Part shown: positions 39,093 through 47,592 of the stretch, piece after piece | Layout of the letters: the number at the start of each line of letters is the position of its first letter | Position numbering within the stretch: position 1 is the stretch's first letter | Assembly: GCF_003762905.1 (NCBI RefSeq) | Contig: NZ_RJKS01000001.1 | Location: forward strand, 558,001-622,000 | DNA length: 64,000 nt | Reading direction: 5' to 3' | Origin: Curtobacterium sp. ZW137 | GTDB taxonomy: Bacteria > Actinomycetota > Actinomycetes > Actinomycetales > Microbacteriaceae | The notes under the pieces: generated by a model | What the model saw: the letters and a program-made list of their open reading frames with translations, nothing else | Told to the model about the DNA's origin: nothing | Database searches by the model: none | Made by a program: the position numbers and the translations under genes

Positions 39093-39727
39093 GCACGGCT
39101 CCGTCCGCCGCCGGGCGCGTGCGGCAGCGGCCGGAGGTCCGGCGCGCGATGATCGTCCGCGCCGCGCGGTCGGTGATCGTCCGGAACGGCCTCGGCGCCA
39201 CCGGGCTCCGGGACATCGCGGCCGAGGCCGGGGTGTCCGTCGGCACGGTGACCTACCACTTCGCGAGCGTCGCCGAGATCCTCAACGAGGTCGTCGTGCT
39301 CGAGACCGAGCGGTTCTACGGCGCGATCGTCACGGCCGTCGACGCCGAGCCCGACACCGTCCGAGCACTCCGGATGCTCGTCGAGCCGCTCTTCGACGAC
39401 AGCGACGAGGTCCGGCAGCACTGGCGGATCTGGTCCGACTACTGGACGGCGGTCGCACGCCGTCCGGAGGTCGCCGACGAGTACGCCGAGCGGATCCGCG
39501 TGTGGGAGGCGTGCCTGGTCCGGGTGATCCGGCGCGGGGTCGAGGACGGCACGTTCGACACGGCCTCGGACGGCATCGACGCCTCCGTCGTGGCGCTGAA
39601 GCTCGCCGCGTACAGCGACGGCGTGGCGACCCAGCTCGCGCAGAACGCCCCCGGGCTGACGAACGCCGTCGCGCTCACCTGGATGTGGGAGTTCCTTTCA
39701 CAGCAACTCGGGGTTGTTCTGAGGTAA
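39089..39727 (+). CDS. TetR-family transcriptional regulator
   Basis: 212 residues. The N-terminal helix-turn-helix (about 20-66) contains ATGLRDIAAEAGVSVGTVTY then HFASVAEIL. The ligand domain is of the BetI/TetR_C type (LRMLVEPLFDDSDEVRQHWR). The GTG start at 39089 overlaps the hydrolase stop (GTGA). As last gene of the operon it probably regulates peptide uptake and cleavage, with an unknown ligand. No palindromic operator was recognised upstream of 31759. Confidence 0.92.
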   Translation: MSTAPSAAGRVRQRPEVRRAMIVRAARSVIVRNGLGATGLRDIAAEAGVSVGTVTYHFASVAEILNEVVVLETERFYGAIVTAVDAEPDTVRALRMLVEPLFDDSDEVRQHWRIWSDYWTAVARRPEVADEYAERIRVWEACLVRVIRRGVEDGTFDTASDGIDASVVALKLAAYSDGVATQLAQNAPGLTNAVALTWMWEFLSQQLGVVLR

Positions 39728-39738
39728 GGCTTCCCTTA
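39720..39738 (+). promoter_or_regulatory. DtxR/IdeR-type iron box upstream of the SIP gene
   Basis: TGAGGTAAGGCTTCCCTTA matches 14 of 19 positions of the TTAGGTTAGSCTAACCTAA consensus and ends 10 bp before the ATG at 39749. It predicts repression in iron-replete cells. Confidence 0.72.
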
Positions 39739-39748
39739 CCGTTGAGCC

Positions 39749-40171
39749 ATGGCCCGGACCCGACGACAGCCCAGTGAGCGCATCCTCATCGCAGGAGCCG
39801 TCGAGGACCTCCCGGAGATCCACCGGATGCTGGTCGACCTGCCCGAGAACGCCTACGGCCAGGTCTTCGTCGAGGTCGCCCTCGACGAGCAGGTCCGCAT
39901 CCTGCCGGCACCGCCGCGCGTCACCGTGACGTGGCTCGTCCGCACCACCCGCCCGTCGATCGTCCCGTCGCTCTGCTTCGCCGACCACGGGGAAGCCCTG
40001 GCGGCCGCCGTCATCGGCTGGGCGTCCGAGTGGTGCGTGACCGACTGCGAGCCGCGCACCTCCGTGTGGATCGGGTGCTCCGACAGCCCGTGGGCCGAGC
40101 AGGCCCGCGCCGCCGTGCAGCTGGAGCTCGCCGACGCCGGCCAGCAGGTCGTCGTGGAGTACGGCGGGTAA
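39749..40171 (+). CDS. Stand-alone SIP domain (siderophore-interacting protein)
   Basis: 140 residues. ERILIAGAVEDLPEIHRMLV, FVEVALDEQVRILPAPPRVT and the later SVWIGCSDSPWAEQARAAVQ correspond to the NAD(P)H-binding SIP domain that forms the C-terminal half of ViuB-type ferric-siderophore reductases. The flavin-binding N-terminal half is absent. Such half-size proteins are common in actinobacteria and may act with a partner. The iron box at 39720-39738 supports a role in iron acquisition. Confidence 0.85.
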   Translation: MARTRRQPSERILIAGAVEDLPEIHRMLVDLPENAYGQVFVEVALDEQVRILPAPPRVTVTWLVRTTRPSIVPSLCFADHGEALAAAVIGWASEWCVTDCEPRTSVWIGCSDSPWAEQARAAVQLELADAGQQVVVEYGG

Positions 40172-40187
40172 GGTCAGCCTGTGCTTC
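40169..40187 (+). promoter_or_regulatory. Weak DtxR/IdeR-like box before dps
   Basis: TAAGGTCAGCCTGTGCTTC matches 12 of 19 positions of the iron-box consensus, mainly in its left half. It overlaps the SIP stop and lies about 95 bp before the dps ATG. Tentative. Confidence 0.35.
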
Positions 40188-40279
40188 CTTGCGCCGTTCA
40201 AGAAAACGGAGCATGGTGGGTCCATCGGTCAGACCGGGTGCAGGAACCCGGTGCAACCTCGAGGTAGCAGGAGGCAACC

Positions 40280-40789
40280 ATGAGCACGAGCACCACCACG
40301 ACCACCACCACGACGAACACCACGTCGCCGTTTTCCACCACGCCGGAGCTCGCCGCCGGAGTCGCCCAGTTCCTCGCGCCCGTCGTCATCGACCTCGAAG
40401 CCCTGGTCGTCAACGGCAAGCAGGCGCACTGGCACGTCCGCGGCCGCAACTTCATCGGCGTGCACGAGCTCCTCGACCAGATCGTCGAGCACGCGCAGGA
40501 GTACGCCGACCTCGCCGCGGAGCGCATCGTCGCCCTCGGCCTGCCGGTCGACTCGCGCATCGCGACCGTCGCCGCGAACACCACCATCCCGGCGCTGTCG
40601 GAGGGCTTCCAGAACTCCGACGTCACCATCACCGAGGTCATCGCCGACATCGACGCCGCGCTCGCGCAGGTCCGTCGTGCGGTGGAGGGCCTCGACGAGG
40701 TCGACCTCAACAGCCAGGACGTCGTCATCGAGATCGAGCGCGGGCTCACCAAGGACCGCTGGTTCCTGCAGGCGCACCTCGCCGCCTGA
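40280..40789 (+). CDS. dps: Dps-type mini-ferritin
   Basis: 169 residues. The ferroxidase helix reads NGKQAHWHVRGRNFIGVHEL followed by LDQIVEHAQEYADLAAERI; His, Asp and Glu ligands of the intersubunit site are in place. The N-terminal tail is a run of Ser/Thr (MSTSTTTTTTTTNTTS) rather than the usual Lys-rich DNA-binding tail, so it may store iron and quench peroxide without DNA binding. AGCAGGAGG precedes the ATG. Located beside the iron-controlled SIP gene. Confidence 0.94.
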   Translation: MSTSTTTTTTTTNTTSPFSTTPELAAGVAQFLAPVVIDLEALVVNGKQAHWHVRGRNFIGVHELLDQIVEHAQEYADLAAERIVALGLPVDSRIATVAANTTIPALSEGFQNSDVTITEVIADIDAALAQVRRAVEGLDEVDLNSQDVVIEIERGLTKDRWFLQAHLAA

Positions 40790-40812
40790 GTTGCGACCAC
40801 TCCGCTGACGGG

Positions 40813-40888
40813 CAGGTCGAATCGCTCGGAGGAGGTCGAATCGCTCGGAGGAGGTCGAATCGCGCGTAAGAGGTCGAATCGCGCGTAG
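40813..40888. repeat. Four 19-bp tandem repeats after dps
   Basis: Units starting at 40813, 40832, 40851 and 40870, each GAGGTCGAATCG followed by CTCGGAG (units 1-2) or CGCGTAA/CGCGTAG (units 3-4). The last unit runs straight into the palindrome at 40876. The stretch 40790-41008 holds no ORF. Confidence 0.85.
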
Positions 40889-40922
40889 GAGGTCCGAACT
40901 TCGGACTTCCTACGCGCGATTC
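40876..40922. terminator. 23-bp near-perfect palindrome, likely bidirectional terminator
   Basis: Left arm 40876-40898 and right arm 40900-40922 are complementary with one G-T pair, separated by a single C. The hairpin lies between the convergent dps (ends 40789) and hldE-type (ends 41009) genes. The right arm can also pair with parts of the upstream 19-bp repeats, so alternative folds are possible. Confidence 0.7.
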
Positions 40923-41008
40923 CGCTTTCCATCGCGACCGGGATGGGAAGAAAGCTCCGCCCGTGGCGCACACGCGCGGCAGACTGGTCGCTCAGGACCG
41001 GGCGGTGT

Positions 41009-42502
41009 TCACGAGGCACCGCCCTCCGAGGTGCCTCCTGACGTCTCGCGGATGCGGCGCACGACCGCACTCGTGGAGTGCTCCGGCACGTAGTCGACCA
41101 TGACGACCTCGCCGCCGTAGCCCCGCACCACCTCGGTCTCGCGGAGCATCTCGGGGGAGTAGTCCCCGCCCTTGACGTAGACGTCCGGGCGGACCCGCTC
41201 GATCAGGGGGATCGGGGTGTCCGTCGCGAAGACGGTGACGAGGTCCACGCAGGCGAGTGCCGCGAGGACCCCGGCGCGGTCCTCCGCGGTGTTGATCGGC
41301 CGCTCCGGGCCCTTCAGACGGCGGACCGAGTCGTCGTCGTTCAACGCGACCACGAGCAGGTCGCCGAGTTCGCTCGCCTGGCGCAGGTACGACGTGTGGC
41401 CACGGTGCACGACGTCGAAGCAGCCGTTCGTGAAGACGACCCGACGGCCGTCGCGGTGCGCCTGCTCGACGGCGGCGGCGAGGTCGTCGTGGTCGACGAC
41501 GGTCTCCGCCGGGGCCTCCACGGAGCGGAGGAGGGCGTCGGCGTCGCAGGTGGACGTCCCGGCCTCGCGGACGACGACGTCGGCGGCGGCCTGGGCGAAG
41601 GTGACGGCGTCGCGGGCCGACGCACCGACGGCGAGGGCGACGGACGCGGCCGCGCAGAACGTGTCACCGGCGCCGGACGCCTGCTGCTCGGACGCTGGGG
41701 TCGCGCGGGTACGGAAGCCCTGGTCCTCGCCCCGTTCGAGGAGCACCGTGCCGTCGCGGTCGAGCGTGACCACGGCGGCCACCGCGCCGGTCGCCCGGAG
41801 CACCTGCTCGCGCGCCTCGGCCACGGTCGCGGCGCGGTCGGTGCCCTGGTCGAGCGTGCGACCGAGGAGCGCCGCGGTCTCGCCGGCGTTCGGCGTGACG
41901 AGGTCCGGACGGAGGTCGTGCCACCCGCGGAGGTCGTGGGCGTCCACCACGACGACGTCGGGGCGGTGCGCCTCGAGCACCGGCAACACGGACTCCGGTG
42001 TGACGCCGAGGCCGTAGTCGCACACGACCGCGGCGTCGGCGCCGTGGACCGCTCGGGCGATCGCGGCGGCGAGCTGGTCGGTGTGGCCGTCGGTCGGGGT
42101 GCCCGCGAGTTCGTCGACACGGACGACCACACGGTCGCCACCGACGATCCGGGACTTCGAGGTCGTGGTGGCGCCGGAGATCCGGACCATGAAGGACGTG
42201 TCGACGCCGGCCGCGCCGAGCCGCTCGAGCAGGACCGTGCCGGTCTCGTCGTCGCCCACGATGCCGACCATCCGGACCCGGGCGCCGAGCGTGCGGGCGT
42301 TCACCGCGGTGTTCGCGGCACCACCGGGGACCGCGATGGTCTCGGTGACGCGGACGACGGGGGCCGGGGCCTCGCGGGACACCCGTTCGGCCTCGCCGAT
42401 GGTCCAGCGGTCGAGGATGCAGTCGCCGATGACGACGACGAGCGGTTCGCGGTCGTCGATGCGTCCGACGAGGTCCCGGACGAGACGGACGTCGGCGGTC
42501 AC
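41009..42502 (-). CDS. HldE-type bifunctional heptose kinase / nucleotidyltransferase, copy 1
   Basis: 497 residues. PfkB-type kinase (about 1-320): PGGAANTAVNARTLGARVRM and the anion-hole motif ASGAGDTFCA. C-terminal cytidylyltransferase-like domain (about 345-490): TNGCFDVVHRGHTSYLRQAS (HIGH-type), then KGPERPINTAEDR and YVKGGDYSPEML. This is the HldE order, making heptose 1,7-bisphosphate and then ADP-heptose. The GTG start at 42502 overlaps the aldehyde dehydrogenase stop (GTGA). A paralogue lies at 46111. Confidence 0.88.
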   Translation of the reverse strand: MTADVRLVRDLVGRIDDREPLVVVIGDCILDRWTIGEAERVSREAPAPVVRVTETIAVPGGAANTAVNARTLGARVRMVGIVGDDETGTVLLERLGAAGVDTSFMVRISGATTTSKSRIVGGDRVVVRVDELAGTPTDGHTDQLAAAIARAVHGADAAVVCDYGLGVTPESVLPVLEAHRPDVVVVDAHDLRGWHDLRPDLVTPNAGETAALLGRTLDQGTDRAATVAEAREQVLRATGAVAAVVTLDRDGTVLLERGEDQGFRTRATPASEQQASGAGDTFCAAASVALAVGASARDAVTFAQAAADVVVREAGTSTCDADALLRSVEAPAETVVDHDDLAAAVEQAHRDGRRVVFTNGCFDVVHRGHTSYLRQASELGDLLVVALNDDDSVRRLKGPERPINTAEDRAGVLAALACVDLVTVFATDTPIPLIERVRPDVYVKGGDYSPEMLRETEVVRGYGGEVVMVDYVPEHSTSAVVRRIRETSGGTSEGGAS

Positions 42503-43980
42503 CGGTCGAACCCCTCGGCGTCGGCGGTGGACGTGTCGGCGGCGGCCTCGGGCGCGATCGGCGCTGCTGTCGCTGCCGGCCCCGCTGGCGGTGCCGGTTC
42601 GAGGTGCACCACCGTGGTCGTCGTCATCTCGTCGAGCAGGTGCGGCCCGTACCCGAAGCCGGCGCCGGAGGCCCCGCGGGGCTCCGCGCTGCCGCCGGGA
42701 GCGCCGCCGAACACGGCGTTCACCTTCACGGTGCCGACCGGCAGGGTCGCCGCGGCCCGGAGCGCGTTCCCGGTGTCGTTCGTCAGGACGGTGGCGGCGA
42801 GGCCGTACCGGTCCGCGGCCGCGAGGCGCAGCCCCTCGTCGAAGGAGTCGACGACCCGCACGGGCGCGATCGGCCCGAAGGTCTCCTCGGTCAGTGCGAG
42901 CGCGTCGTCCGGGACGTCGGTGAGCACGGTCGCCGGGTAGAACGTGCCGTCACCCTCGGGCACGGTGCCGCCGGTCCGGACCCTCGCGCCGCGGGACACC
43001 GCGTCGTCGACGTGCTGCTGCACGAGGCCCCGGAGCCGCTCGTCGACCAGGGGGCCGTACTCGGCGGCGGGCAGCGCCGTGCGGCGCTCGGCCTCGGCGA
43101 CGAGTGCGTCCACGAAGGCGTCGGCGACGTCGCGGTGCACGTAGACGCGCTCGACGCTCGTGCAGATCTGGCCGGTGTTGGCGAGGGCGCCGAGGGCGGT
43201 CTGCGCGGCGGCCCACACCGGGTCGACGTCGGCGTCCACGACGACGGCGTCGTTCCCGCCGTTCTCACGGATCACGTGCGCGCGGGTGCCGGTCGCCGCC
43301 GCCGCGAGTCGGTCGCCGGTCGCGGTCGAACCGACGTGCGCGTAGACCGCGATGCCGTCCTCGGCGAGGAGCGCCTCACCGGTGGACGCGTCGCCGTCGA
43401 CACCCACCAGGACGCCGTCGGGCAGCACCTCGGCGAGCAGCTCGTTGAGCCGTGCGATGGTCGCCGGGCACCGCTCGCTGCCCTTGTGCACGACCGTGTT
43501 GCCGGTCACGACGGCCGCGCCGATGATCCCGAGCGCAACCGCCACCGGGTCGTTCCACGGGGTGAGGGCGAGGACGACCCCACGCGGGTGCGGCACGGTC
43601 CAGTCGGCGGCTCCGTGCTGGCCGCGGAGCGACTCGCCACGGTGCAGCGGTCCGAGCTCCGCGTACTGCAGGAGCGTGCCGATGCCGGCCTCGACCCCGC
43701 CGAGTGCGTCGCCGGGGACCTTGCCGGTCTCGCGGGTGTTCAGCTCGGCGAGTTCGTCAGCGTGCTCGCGGAGGTGTTCGGCCGCGGTCCGGAGCAGCGC
43801 ACCCCGGTCGGCCGGAGCGGTGCGCGCCCAGGTCGGGAACGCGGTCCGGGCCCGGGTCACGGCGTCGTGCACCTGCTCGGGGGACGCGACGGGCGTGGTC
43901 GACGCCACCGCCCCGGTCACCGGGTCGAGGACGACCAGCTCGGTGGTCTGCGCGGTCGTGGTGGGGGCTTCGAGCGTCAT
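42499..43980 (-). CDS. NAD(P)-dependent aldehyde dehydrogenase
   Basis: 493 residues. The ALDH fold is evident: LALTPWNDPVAVALGIIGAA (TPWN), GNTVVHKGSERCPATI, HVGSTATGDRLAAAATG (cofactor loop), the catalytic Glu region RENGGND (an N replaces the usual L of ELGG), the catalytic Cys in NTGQICTSVERVYV, and EETFGPIAPVRV. The C-terminal 40 residues are Ala/Pro-rich and extra. Coupled to the HldE-type gene, so it may act on a sugar aldehyde, but the substrate is unknown. GGAAGGA is 6 nt before the ATG. Confidence 0.88.
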   Translation of the reverse strand: MTLEAPTTTAQTTELVVLDPVTGAVASTTPVASPEQVHDAVTRARTAFPTWARTAPADRGALLRTAAEHLREHADELAELNTRETGKVPGDALGGVEAGIGTLLQYAELGPLHRGESLRGQHGAADWTVPHPRGVVLALTPWNDPVAVALGIIGAAVVTGNTVVHKGSERCPATIARLNELLAEVLPDGVLVGVDGDASTGEALLAEDGIAVYAHVGSTATGDRLAAAATGTRAHVIRENGGNDAVVVDADVDPVWAAAQTALGALANTGQICTSVERVYVHRDVADAFVDALVAEAERRTALPAAEYGPLVDERLRGLVQQHVDDAVSRGARVRTGGTVPEGDGTFYPATVLTDVPDDALALTEETFGPIAPVRVVDSFDEGLRLAAADRYGLAATVLTNDTGNALRAAATLPVGTVKVNAVFGGAPGGSAEPRGASGAGFGYGPHLLDEMTTTTVVHLEPAPPAGPAATAAPIAPEAAADTSTADAEGFDR

Positions 43981-44155
43981 GCGCGTCCTTCCGGAACAGC
44001 TGTCGGGAGCGGGAAGTCAGACCGTGCTCCTCGCTTCCTGGGCACGGTCACGGGGTCCGCGGTGGGTGGCCAGGCCGGGCCGACCGCGGGACGCGCACGG
44101 CTCGGTCCCGGTAGACAGGGAGGACCGGACAGGCGAGACGAAGGAGAACGCGGAC

Positions 44156-45244
44156 GTGGTGCGGATCGGCAACGGCGGCGAACGGTTCGAGGGGATCCGC
44201 GAGATCGCGGTGCTCCGGGGCGGGGGTCTCGGCGACCTGATGTTCGCGATGCCGGCGATCGAGGCGCTGGCCGCCGCGTACCCCGAGGCGCGCCTGACGC
44301 TGCTCGGCACCCCGGCCGCCGCGACCCTGCTGCAGGGCCGGACGGACGCCGTCCACGCGTTCGAGGAGCTCCCCGTCGCCCCCGGCGTCCGGGACTCCGG
44401 CGAGGGCGCCCCCGACCTCGACGAGTTCTCGGCCCGGCTGCACGGCCGGTTCGACCTCGCGGTGCAGCTGCACGGCGGTGGCCGGAACTCGAACCCGTTC
44501 CTGCTGCGGCTCGGCGCCCGCCACACCGTGGGCACCGCGACCGAGGACGCCGAGGTCCTCGAGCGCTGGGTCCGCTACGTCTACTACCAGCACGAGGTCC
44601 TCCGCGGCCTCGAGGTGGTCGGGCTCGCGGGCGCCGACCCCGTCACGCTCGACCCCCGCGTCGCGGTCACCGACGAGGAACGCGCCGCGGTCCGCTCCCG
44701 GCTCGGCGTCACGCGGAACCTCGTCGCCATGCACCCCGGCGCCACGGACCCCCGTCGTCGCTGGAGCCCCGAGCACTTCGCCGCCGTCGCACTCGCCCGC
44801 ATCGAGGCCGGTGACGACGTCGTCCTGGTCGGCGACGACTCGGATCGCCCGGCGGCGTCCGCGATCGTCGCGGCGGTCGGCCCCGCGGGGGCGGCGCGGC
44901 TGCACGACCTCGTCGGGACGCTGCCGCTCGGCGAGCTGCCGGCGGTGCTCGGCGCGGCCGACGTGATGGTCGGCGACGACTCCGGCCCGCGGCACATCGC
45001 CCTCGCGGTGGGTGCCAGGACGGTCGGCGTCTTCTGGTTCGGCAACGTGATCAACGCCGGTCCGCTCGACCGCGGCCGGCACCGGGTGCTGATGAGCTTC
45101 GTCACGCGCTGCCCGGTCTGCGGCGTCGACGTCACCCAGGTGGGCTGGACCGCGGAGCGCTGCGAGCACGACCCGTCCTACGTCGACGAGGTCACGCCCG
45201 ACCGCGTCCTCGCCGAGGTCGAGGACCTCCTCCACACCCGCTGA
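44156..45244 (+). CDS. GT9-family (heptosyltransferase-like) glycosyltransferase, A
   Basis: 362 residues. GT9 hallmarks: EIAVLRGGGLGDLMFAMPAI at the N-terminus, FDLAVQLHGGGRNSN, LVAMHPGATDPRRRWSPEHF, and the donor-site MVGDDSGPRHIALAVGARTV. Members transfer heptose from ADP-heptose. A Cys-rich loop near the end (CPVCGVDVTQVGWTAERC) is unusual. GTG 44156 has AAGGAG 9 nt upstream; a second GTG follows immediately. It stands alone on the plus strand within the heptose cluster. Confidence 0.87.
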   Translation: MVRIGNGGERFEGIREIAVLRGGGLGDLMFAMPAIEALAAAYPEARLTLLGTPAAATLLQGRTDAVHAFEELPVAPGVRDSGEGAPDLDEFSARLHGRFDLAVQLHGGGRNSNPFLLRLGARHTVGTATEDAEVLERWVRYVYYQHEVLRGLEVVGLAGADPVTLDPRVAVTDEERAAVRSRLGVTRNLVAMHPGATDPRRRWSPEHFAAVALARIEAGDDVVLVGDDSDRPAASAIVAAVGPAGAARLHDLVGTLPLGELPAVLGAADVMVGDDSGPRHIALAVGARTVGVFWFGNVINAGPLDRGRHRVLMSFVTRCPVCGVDVTQVGWTAERCEHDPSYVDEVTPDRVLAEVEDLLHTR

Positions 45245-45274
45245 CGGCCGCCGCCCGAGACGGGGCACCAGGAC

Positions 45275-45316
45275 GGACGGGAGGCCCGGTACCAGCTGGC
45301 ACCGGGCCTCCCGTCC
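45275..45316. terminator. Bidirectional hairpin terminator
   Basis: A perfect 16-bp stem: GGACGGGAGGCCCGGT (45275-45290) / ACCGGGCCTCCCGTCC (45301-45316), 10-nt loop. It sits between the convergent GT9 gene (ends 45244) and the SDR gene (ends 45340). Confidence 0.85.
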
Positions 45317-45339
45317 GCGACGTGGTGGCGACCACCGGG

Positions 45340-46044
45340 TCACGGCCAGCTGGGCTCCGTGGCCGGCATGATCGACAGCTCGCGGATCTCGCAGCCGGCC
45401 GGCTGCGCGAGCGCGAAGAGGATCGCGTTCGCAACGTATGACGGCTCGATCAGCTGCGCGTCCGGTCCCGGCTTGTACTGCTCGGTCCGGTCGGCGAAGA
45501 AGTTCGTGCGCATCCCGGCCGGGATGACGTTGGTGACGCCGACCTTGCCGGCGGTCTCGGCCGCGAGCGCCTGGGAGAACCCGCGCACGCCGAACTTCGA
45601 CGCCGAGTAGGCGGTGCCGTCGCCGACGCCGCGGAGCGCCAGCGAGGAGGAGATCGTCACGACGCGGCCGTGGTGCTCCTCGAGCGTGGGGAGCGCCGCG
45701 CGGACGACGGCGGCGGTCCCGAGCAGGTTGACGCCGACGATGCGCTCCCAGTCCGTGGCGGAGAGCCCGCCGATCGGGGCGGGCTTGTCGATGCCGGCGG
45801 CGGTGACGACCGCGTCGAGACCGCCGTGGCGCTCCGCGGCGTCGCGGACGGCCTGCTCGGTGGCGGCGGTGTCCGTCACGTCGACCGCGACCGCGTCGAT
45901 CCCGTCGGCGACGCCGTCGACCCGGAGGTCGAGGACGATCGGGGTGCCGCCGGCCTCGATGACGGCGTCGACGACGGCCGCTCCGAGTCCGGAGGCGCCG
46001 CCGGTGACGAGGACGCGGCCGATGGGCGTGGTGGGGACGGGCAT
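45340..46044 (-). CDS. Short-chain dehydrogenase/reductase
   Basis: 234 residues. Classical SDR: cofactor motif VTGGASGLGAAV, VLDLRVDGVADGIDAVAVDV with an Asp after beta-2 favouring NAD, the Ser in VVTISSSLALRG, and the catalytic AYSASKFG. GMRTNFF follows the active site. Substrate unknown. It is too short and lacks the extended fold of HldD epimerases, so it is not the missing ADP-heptose epimerase. AAAGGAA precedes the ATG. Downstream of the heptose operon on the same strand (66 bp gap). Confidence 0.88.
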   Translation of the reverse strand: MPVPTTPIGRVLVTGGASGLGAAVVDAVIEAGGTPIVLDLRVDGVADGIDAVAVDVTDTAATEQAVRDAAERHGGLDAVVTAAGIDKPAPIGGLSATDWERIVGVNLLGTAAVVRAALPTLEEHHGRVVTISSSLALRGVGDGTAYSASKFGVRGFSQALAAETAGKVGVTNVIPAGMRTNFFADRTEQYKPGPDAQLIEPSYVANAILFALAQPAGCEIRELSIMPATEPSWP

Positions 46045-46110
46045 GTGGTTCCTTTCGTGGAGGGGAGTGGGGCGACGCGGTCGGGCTGCGTCAGCCGACC
46101 GCGCCCAGGG

Positions 46111-47592
46111 TCAGCCGACCGCGGCCAGCGCGGAGGCGAGGCGGGTCGTGGACCGGCCGGGGTGGAACGGCACGGTGACGACCCGTCCGCCCCACTCGGC
46201 GAGCGTGCGGGCCTCGGGCAGTTCGTCCGCTGTGTAGTCGCCGCCCTTCGCCCACACGTCGGGGCGGAAGCGGCGGAGGGCCTCGTCGGGTGTGGTCTCG
46301 TCGAACACCACGACGGCGTCGACGCAGTCCAGCGCGAGGAGCAGTTCGACGCGGTCGTCCTGCGTCATGATGGGCCGCTCCGGACCCTTCAACTGCCGGA
46401 CCGAGTCGTCGGAGTTCAGGCAGACGACCAGGCAGTCGCCGAGCGCACGGGCCGCGGAGAGCGTCCGTGCGTGTCCGGCGTGCAGCAGGTCGAAGCAGCC
46501 GCCGGTGGCGACGACGGTCCCGCCGGCGCTCCGGACCTCGTACACGACCCGCAGGGCGTCCCGGTCGGCTCCGGGCACGGCGACGGGGGTCGGTGCGGCG
46601 TCGGCCAGCAGCGACGTGACACCGCCGGCGGCGAGGTAGGCGGACGCGTCGGCGACCCCGGCGGCGACCGCGTCCGGGACGTCGGCGCCACCGGCGAGGG
46701 CGACGGCGACCCCGGCAGCGAGGCGGTCGCCGGCGCCGCACGGGTCACCGGCGGAGACCGACGGTGCCGGCAGGAACCGGCTGTCCATGCCGCGGGCGGT
46801 GCGGCGGCCGACGAGGGCACCGCGGTCGCCGAGCGTCACGGCGACGGCGCCGATGTCCCACGTGGCGACGAGTGCCGCCGCGGCGTCGGTCGCGAAGGGG
46901 ACGCCCTCGCCGCCGATCGCCGTGAAGCGGCGGGCCTCGGAGGCGTTCGGGGTGGCGACGGCGATCCCGGCGACGGGGTCGGCGCCCCTGGGGTGCGGGT
47001 CCCAGACGACGGGGGCGTGTGCGGCGACGCGGGCGATCGCGTCGCGGAGCTCGGGCGCCGCGGCGACACCGCGGCCGTAGTCGGCGACGATCACGGCGTC
47101 GACACCGTCGAGCGCGGCGGTCATGGCGTCGGTGACCGACGGCACGGGCGGGGTGTCGCACCCCTCGTCGATCCGGACGAGCGCGTGGTCGCCGACCCGG
47201 ACCCGGGTCTTCACGGGGGTGGCGACACCGGAGGGTCCGGCGACGATGCGGACGTCCGGCAGGAGGCCGCGGATCGACGTCGCATGGTCGTCGTCACCGA
47301 GGACCGTGACGAGGGTCACGTCGTGGCCGTCCTTCGCGAGCATCGTCGCGACGAGGCCGGCTCCACCCGCGCGGCGGTCGTCGGTGCGGACGTCGACCAC
47401 GGGGACGGGGGCGTCGGGACTGAGTCGTTCGCTGGTGCCGCTGACGTCGACGTCGAGGAGCGTGTCCCCGACGACCGCGATGCGGAGACGGGCGGCGGCG
47501 CCGGAACCGCCGGCGGCGGCACGCTGCGCGCCGCCGGCGCCGGAACCGCCGGCGCCGGAACCGCCGGCGCCGGCACGCTGCGCGCCGCTCAT
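46111..47592 (-). CDS. HldE-type bifunctional heptose kinase / nucleotidyltransferase, copy 2
   Basis: 493 residues. A Gly/Ala-rich N-terminal tail (about 1-35, built of AGGSG repeats) precedes a PfkB kinase domain (GDTLLDVDVSG, RRAGGAGLVATMLAKDGHDV, SAGDPCGAGDRLAAG). The C-terminal nucleotidyltransferase domain reads TGGCFDLLHAGHARTLSAAR, KGPERPIMTQDDR and WAKGGDYTADEL. The ATG overlaps the GmhA stop (ATGA). Domain order matches copy 1 but sequence is clearly diverged, so the two may differ in heptose or nucleotide specificity. Confidence 0.87.
   Translation of the reverse strand: MSGAQRAGAGGSGAGGSGAGGAQRAAAGGSGAAARLRIAVVGDTLLDVDVSGTSERLSPDAPVPVVDVRTDDRRAGGAGLVATMLAKDGHDVTLVTVLGDDDHATSIRGLLPDVRIVAGPSGVATPVKTRVRVGDHALVRIDEGCDTPPVPSVTDAMTAALDGVDAVIVADYGRGVAAAPELRDAIARVAAHAPVVWDPHPRGADPVAGIAVATPNASEARRFTAIGGEGVPFATDAAAALVATWDIGAVAVTLGDRGALVGRRTARGMDSRFLPAPSVSAGDPCGAGDRLAAGVAVALAGGADVPDAVAAGVADASAYLAAGGVTSLLADAAPTPVAVPGADRDALRVVYEVRSAGGTVVATGGCFDLLHAGHARTLSAARALGDCLVVCLNSDDSVRQLKGPERPIMTQDDRVELLLALDCVDAVVVFDETTPDEALRRFRPDVWAKGGDYTADELPEARTLAEWGGRVVTVPFHPGRSTTRLASALAAVG

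Noticed and set aside
40813..40888. CRISPR-like short repeats
   Set aside because: The 19-bp units are directly tandem with no spacers, and no cas genes are present.
45340..46044. SDR as the missing ADP-heptose epimerase HldD
   Set aside because: 234 residues with classical YSASK and no extended-SDR substrate domain; HldD is about 310 residues.
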